From Haladaptatus sp. R4 (GTDB lineage Archaea; Halobacteriota; Halobacteria; Halobacteriales; Haladaptataceae), in assembly GCF_001625445.1 (NCBI RefSeq), contig NZ_LWHG01000021.1, positions 868,001-932,000 of the forward strand: DNA of 64,000 nt. Reading direction: 5' to 3'. The notes under the pieces were generated by a model. That model worked only from the letters and a program-made list of their open reading frames with translations. It did no database searches and had not been told where the DNA came from. Position numbers and translations under genes: made by a program. Shown here piece after piece: positions 61,142 to 64,000 of this stretch. Position 1 is the first letter of the stretch. Every line of letters begins with the position of its first letter.

Positions 61142-61909
61142 CTACTCCTCACCGTTGATTTCGTGCCCGCAGTGGGGACACTCCATCTCGTCGTGGCGCA
61201 ACTCCTCGCTCGATTCACGCACCTCGCGCATGACGCTCGAAATCCTGTCCTCGGCGGCGAGTTCGTCCTCGACCGCGAGGTCCACGCCCTCGACTTCGAG
61301 CAGGAACTTGGCGACCTCGGTCACCTCGTACATCACGTCGTCCAGTTCCTCGGCGGTGAAAAAGCCGGACATCGCGCCGTAGAGGAACGTCGCACCCGCT
61401 TTTCGAACCTTGTCCTCGAACGCCGACCGCGCCTGATTCACCGCCTGCGGGGTGTACGTGTCGGTCATGAACGGGACGAGATACGGGAGGTTGTTCCCGA
61501 TTTTCGTCATCTCCACGCCGGTTTCGGTTCGGAAGTCCGCACAGAGACGGGCGATGGCCCACTCGCGCGCGGTGATGTAGGTCCGGTCGCGCAGGAACTC
61601 GTTGACGCGGTCGTACTGTGCCCCGTCCATCTTCTTGAATCGGGCGTATTTCTGCACCTCCGGCGGTATTTCGGGGGTATCAGGTTCGTCGGGTGCGGTA
61701 TCGTTTCCGGCATCGGGTGCGGTATCGTTTCCGGCATCGGGTGCGATATCGTTTCCGGCATCGGGTGCGATATCGTTTCCGGCGTCGGGAGTCGTTTCGG
61801 CCGCCGATTCGGCGGCCATCTCCTGGGAAACGCCTTCCGCCGTCTCGCGTGTCGTTTCGGCGTGCTCGTCCTCCGTTTCGGGGTCGGGCGGGGAGGGGTC
61901 GTTCGACAT
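61142..61909 (-). CDS. DUF5806 family protein with N-terminal PDAGND repeats and C-terminal zinc ribbon
   Basis: A 255-residue protein. Residues about 40-75 are four 8-residue repeats of the PDAGND(I/T)A type. The conserved DUF5806 core runs from about 84 to 235 (YARFKKMDGAQYDRVNEFL, RTYITAREWAIARLCADF, MTDTYTPQAVNQARSAFEDK). The last residues have a single CPHCGH knuckle. Function unknown. It converges on the DUF7529 gene with a six-base gap. Confidence 0.86.
   Translation of the reverse strand: MSNDPSPPDPETEDEHAETTRETAEGVSQEMAAESAAETTPDAGNDIAPDAGNDIAPDAGNDTAPDAGNDTAPDEPDTPEIPPEVQKYARFKKMDGAQYDRVNEFLRDRTYITAREWAIARLCADFRTETGVEMTKIGNNLPYLVPFMTDTYTPQAVNQARSAFEDKVRKAGATFLYGAMSGFFTAEELDDVMYEVTEVAKFLLEVEGVDLAVEDELAAEDRISSVMREVRESSEELRHDEMECPHCGHEINGEE
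61691..61786. repeat. Four 24-bp tandem repeats inside the DUF5806 gene
   Basis: Four in-frame 24-base units (first copy starts GGGTGCGGTATC on the plus strand) encode the PDAGND(I/T)A octapeptide on the minus strand. Copies differ by one or two bases. Repeat number is likely to vary between strains. Confidence 0.88.
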
Positions 61910-61985
61910 ATCCCGTCGTTACCGAGCGGGGTGCAAAAGCGTATCGCACCCAACTGTTTTGATACCCGGCGGAAATGGAGGTAGT

Positions 61986-62354
61986 ATGAAGGTCTTATTG
62001 GGAATCGGCGGGAGCGATGACTCCCTTACCGCGCTCTCCCGAACCGTCGAGCGCGCGGTCGCGGCGGACGACGAACTGACGGTCGCCATCCTTGACAACC
62101 CGGAAAGCGATCTGGCGAAGGACGACATCACGGAGAAGGTACAGGCGGTACTGGACGACGTCGGGTTCGACGCGACCGTTCGGGACGTCTCCGGCGACCC
62201 CGGGAGCCGACTGCTCGACATCGCCGAAAGCGAAGGGTTCGAACAGATCGTTCTCGGCGGCGGCCAGCGCAGTCCGATGGGGAAGATCCGCTTGGGCCAG
62301 ATCGCGGAGTTCGTCCTATTGAACTCGCACGTCTCGGTGAAACTAGTACGATGA
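61986..62354 (+). CDS. UspA-like universal stress domain protein
   Basis: A 122-residue minimal Usp: VLLGIGGSDDSLTALSRTVE, LTVAILDNPESDL, and IVLGGGQRSPMGKIRLGQIAEFVLLNS near residues 89-115 with the ATP-loop GGGQRSPMGKxxLG. It is shorter than usual at the middle. Its stop overlaps the GNAT gene start (ATGA), so it is coupled to that acetyltransferase. The role is unknown. Confidence 0.88.
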   Translation: MKVLLGIGGSDDSLTALSRTVERAVAADDELTVAILDNPESDLAKDDITEKVQAVLDDVGFDATVRDVSGDPGSRLLDIAESEGFEQIVLGGGQRSPMGKIRLGQIAEFVLLNSHVSVKLVR

Positions 62355-62878
62355 GTCCCGACCGCCGGTTCCCGGACGAGCCCGCCGGGCCGTTCCCGGA
62401 ACCACCGCAGACGTTCACCGACCGCGAAGGGCGAGACATCGAGGTCCGTCCCTTCGAGGAGGGGGATGCGGAAGCACTCGTCTCGATGTACGTCGATTTC
62501 GACCCGGCCGACCGGGCACAGGGGATTCCCCCGGCCACGGAACCACGGGTGCGCAACTGGGTGGAGACGTTAACCGACGGCGACGGGTTGAACGTCATCG
62601 CGTGGGACGGTGACGAGGTCGCGGGTCATGCGACCCTCGTTCCCGACGGGAACTCCTCCTACGAACTCGCCATCTTCGTGCATCAGGGGTACCAACGCGC
62701 CGGAATCGGATCGCACCTCATCCGTACCCTCCTCGGCTACGGGCGACAGGAAGGCATCGACAAGGTGTGGCTCACGGTCGAACGATGGAACCGCGCCGCC
62801 GTCAACCTCTATCGCAACGTCGGGTTCGAAACCGCCGACGCCGAGAGTTTCGAGCTAGAGATGGTTTTGCGGTTGTGA
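62351..62878 (+). CDS. GNAT family N-acetyltransferase coupled to a UspA
   Basis: A 175-residue GNAT: N-terminal Pro-rich lead, IEVRPFEEGDAEALVSMY, AGHATLVPDG, acetyl-CoA loop IFVHQGYQRAGIGSHLIRTLL near residues 107-127 (QRAGIG), and NLYRNVGFETAD. Pairings of Usp with GNAT domains occur in signalling-linked protein acetylation in bacteria; whether that applies here is inference. A T6 tract follows three bases after the stop. Confidence 0.9.
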   Translation: MSPDRRFPDEPAGPFPEPPQTFTDREGRDIEVRPFEEGDAEALVSMYVDFDPADRAQGIPPATEPRVRNWVETLTDGDGLNVIAWDGDEVAGHATLVPDGNSSYELAIFVHQGYQRAGIGSHLIRTLLGYGRQEGIDKVWLTVERWNRAAVNLYRNVGFETADAESFELEMVLRL

Positions 62879-62880
62879 GA

Positions 62881-62886
62881 TTTTTT
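62881..62886 (+). terminator. Poly-T terminator after the UspA-GNAT operon
   Basis: A run of six T residues begins just two bases beyond the stop codon, the usual form of an archaeal intrinsic terminator. Confidence 0.45.
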
Positions 62887-62969
62887 CACGGCCATCCTTT
62901 CGTTACCGTGTCGTATGCTATATTCAACCGAACGATTTTTGCTCGCGCGACCACCATAGCCGCGTAATC

Positions 62970-64000
62970 GTGAGCGATCTACTGTCCATCTCGAATCTCA
63001 AAACGCAGTTCCACACCGAGCGGGGAACTGTCGAAGCGGTGGACGACTTCGAACTGAATATCCGCGAGGCGAAACGATCGGACTCGTCGGCGAATCAGGG
63101 TCCGGAAAGAGTGTTACCGCGCTCTCGGCGATGCAACTCATCGACGACCCGGGTGAAGTCGTCTCGGGTGATATCGAATTCCAACACGCCGAAGTCGCCG
63201 AAACGTTCGCCGAGAAATATCCGAGCGGCGTCGGGGAGTTCGTGTTCCCCGACGAGGGCTACATCGACATCATGGCCGCGCCCGAATCCGTCATGCGGGA
63301 CATCCGCGGCAGCGAGATGGGGATGATCTTCCAGGACCCCATGACCTCGCTCAACCCGGCACTGACCGTCGGCGAGCAGGTGGCCGAAAGCCTTCGACTC
63401 CACCAGTACGGCGGCCAGCGAAAGGATAGCTGGTGGAACGCGGTGCGGGAAATCGCCCCGAAACTCGGCAACGACGAAATCGACGGCGAACTCCTCGAAG
63501 ACACCATCGACATCCTCGAAGAGGTGGGGATTCCGGAACCGGAATCCCGCGTGGAGGAGTACCCACACGAGTTCTCGGGCGGGATGCGCCAGCGCGTCCT
63601 CATCGCCATCGCGCTCGCGTGCAAGCCGAAACTGCTCATCGCGGACGAGCCGACGACCGCACTGGACGTGACGATTCAGGCCCAGATTCTCGACCTCATC
63701 AACGACCTGCAGGACGAGTTGGGCATGTCCGTCTTCATGATCACCCACGACCTCGGCGTCGTCGCCGAGACCTGTGACCGCGTCGCGGTGATGTACGCGG
63801 GCGACCTCGTGGAAGTCGGTCCCGTGGACGAGATTTTCCACAACCCGAGCCACCCGTACACCTACGCGCTCCTCGAATCCGTCCCGCGCGAGGACAAGGA
63901 ACGGCTGACTCCCATCGAGGGGAACGTTCCCGACCTCATCGACATGCCGCAGGGGTGTCACTTCGCCGACCGCTGTCCGTGGGCGCAACCCGAATGTACG
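62970..64000 (+). pseudogene. Oligopeptide/dipeptide ABC transporter ATP-binding protein, frameshifted and truncated by window
   Basis: Translation from GTG 62970 reads [18 protein letters not shown]...[12 protein letters not shown], which leaves the family frame at about 63068. The other frame resumes [18 protein letters not shown] with Walker A GESGSGKS. It continues with Q-loop [16 protein letters not shown], signature [10 protein letters not shown], Walker [14 protein letters not shown]-loop FMITHDLGV and the family tail [11 protein letters not shown], still open at the end. One missing G in what would be a GGG before CGAAACG explains the break. It energises peptide import with a second ATPase and permeases that must lie beyond the window. 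Real pseudogene or sequencing error. Confidence 0.88.

Overview
The window is chromosomal DNA of a halophilic archaeon (class Halobacteria). It is GC-rich, the proteins are strongly acidic, and most genes begin with little or no 5' leader behind an AT-rich TATA element. Many genes are haloarchaea-specific: SAMP2, DUF5806, DUF5807, DUF7112, DUF7344, DUF7529, HalOD1, bacterio-opsin-activator (HTH-10) regulators and several UspA proteins. The gene mix would suit a Haladaptatus-like genome, but I cannot assign a genus from sequence alone.

Layout. 0-6.5 kb: 3' end of an M32 carboxypeptidase, a frameshifted HTH-10 regulator, an ABC-2 exporter pair, a Tat-exported peptidoglycan amidase, a geranylgeranyl-reductase-family flavoprotein and a DUF7344 regulator. 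6.6-13.8 kb: uvrA, an ABC exporter, a LURP-one-like protein, an SDR and a UspA. 13.9-17.5 kb: a ROK glucokinase, a class V aminotransferase and an AIM24 protein. 17.5-18.14 kb: a repeat- and hairpin-rich non-coding stretch ending in tRNA-Arg(TCT), whose 3' end is duplicated nearby like an attachment site. 18.2-25.5 kb: a conserved core with the UPF0200/UPF0201 pair, two MgtE-type half transporters, srp54, thpR, rpl39e-rpl31e-tif6, pfdA and ftsY. 25.5-33.7 kb: a structured intergenic RNA candidate, tRNA G10 methyltransferase, thyA-dihydrofolate reductase, tbp, samp2-GNAT, a phosphohexomutase, an FMN reductase, a GIY-YIG protein and a 49-residue zinc finger. 33.9-43 kb: DUF1684, a VOC protein, an SDR, a Rieske protein, a two-gene cassette with a seven-bladed lectin-like propeller, a beta-CASP nuclease and an aldehyde dehydrogenase. 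43-51 kb: a membrane-inserted metallophosphoesterase, rps6e-DUF7112-DUF5807, a receiver-PAS-histidine kinase, a PfkB kinase, a GNAT and BtpA. 51-54 kb: an APH-like kinase and then a sparse, AT-richer accessory stretch with DUF7344, HalOD1 and a decayed HTH-10 remnant. 54-64 kb: a DHH phosphoesterase, a Tat-exported aspartoacylase-like protein, a second ABC-2 exporter, divergent UspA genes, a PCNA with unusual features, DUF7529, DUF5806, UspA-GNAT and a frameshifted, truncated oligopeptide ABC ATPase.

Most of the window is ordinary housekeeping. The parts most worth a second look are the exported peptidoglycan amidase in a cell with no peptidoglycan, the propeller cassette, the trinucleotide-loop hairpin islands between genes, the tRNA-Arg 3'-end duplication, and several tandem-repeat or palindromic promoter elements. 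I see no CRISPR array, rRNA, complete insertion sequence or replication origin.
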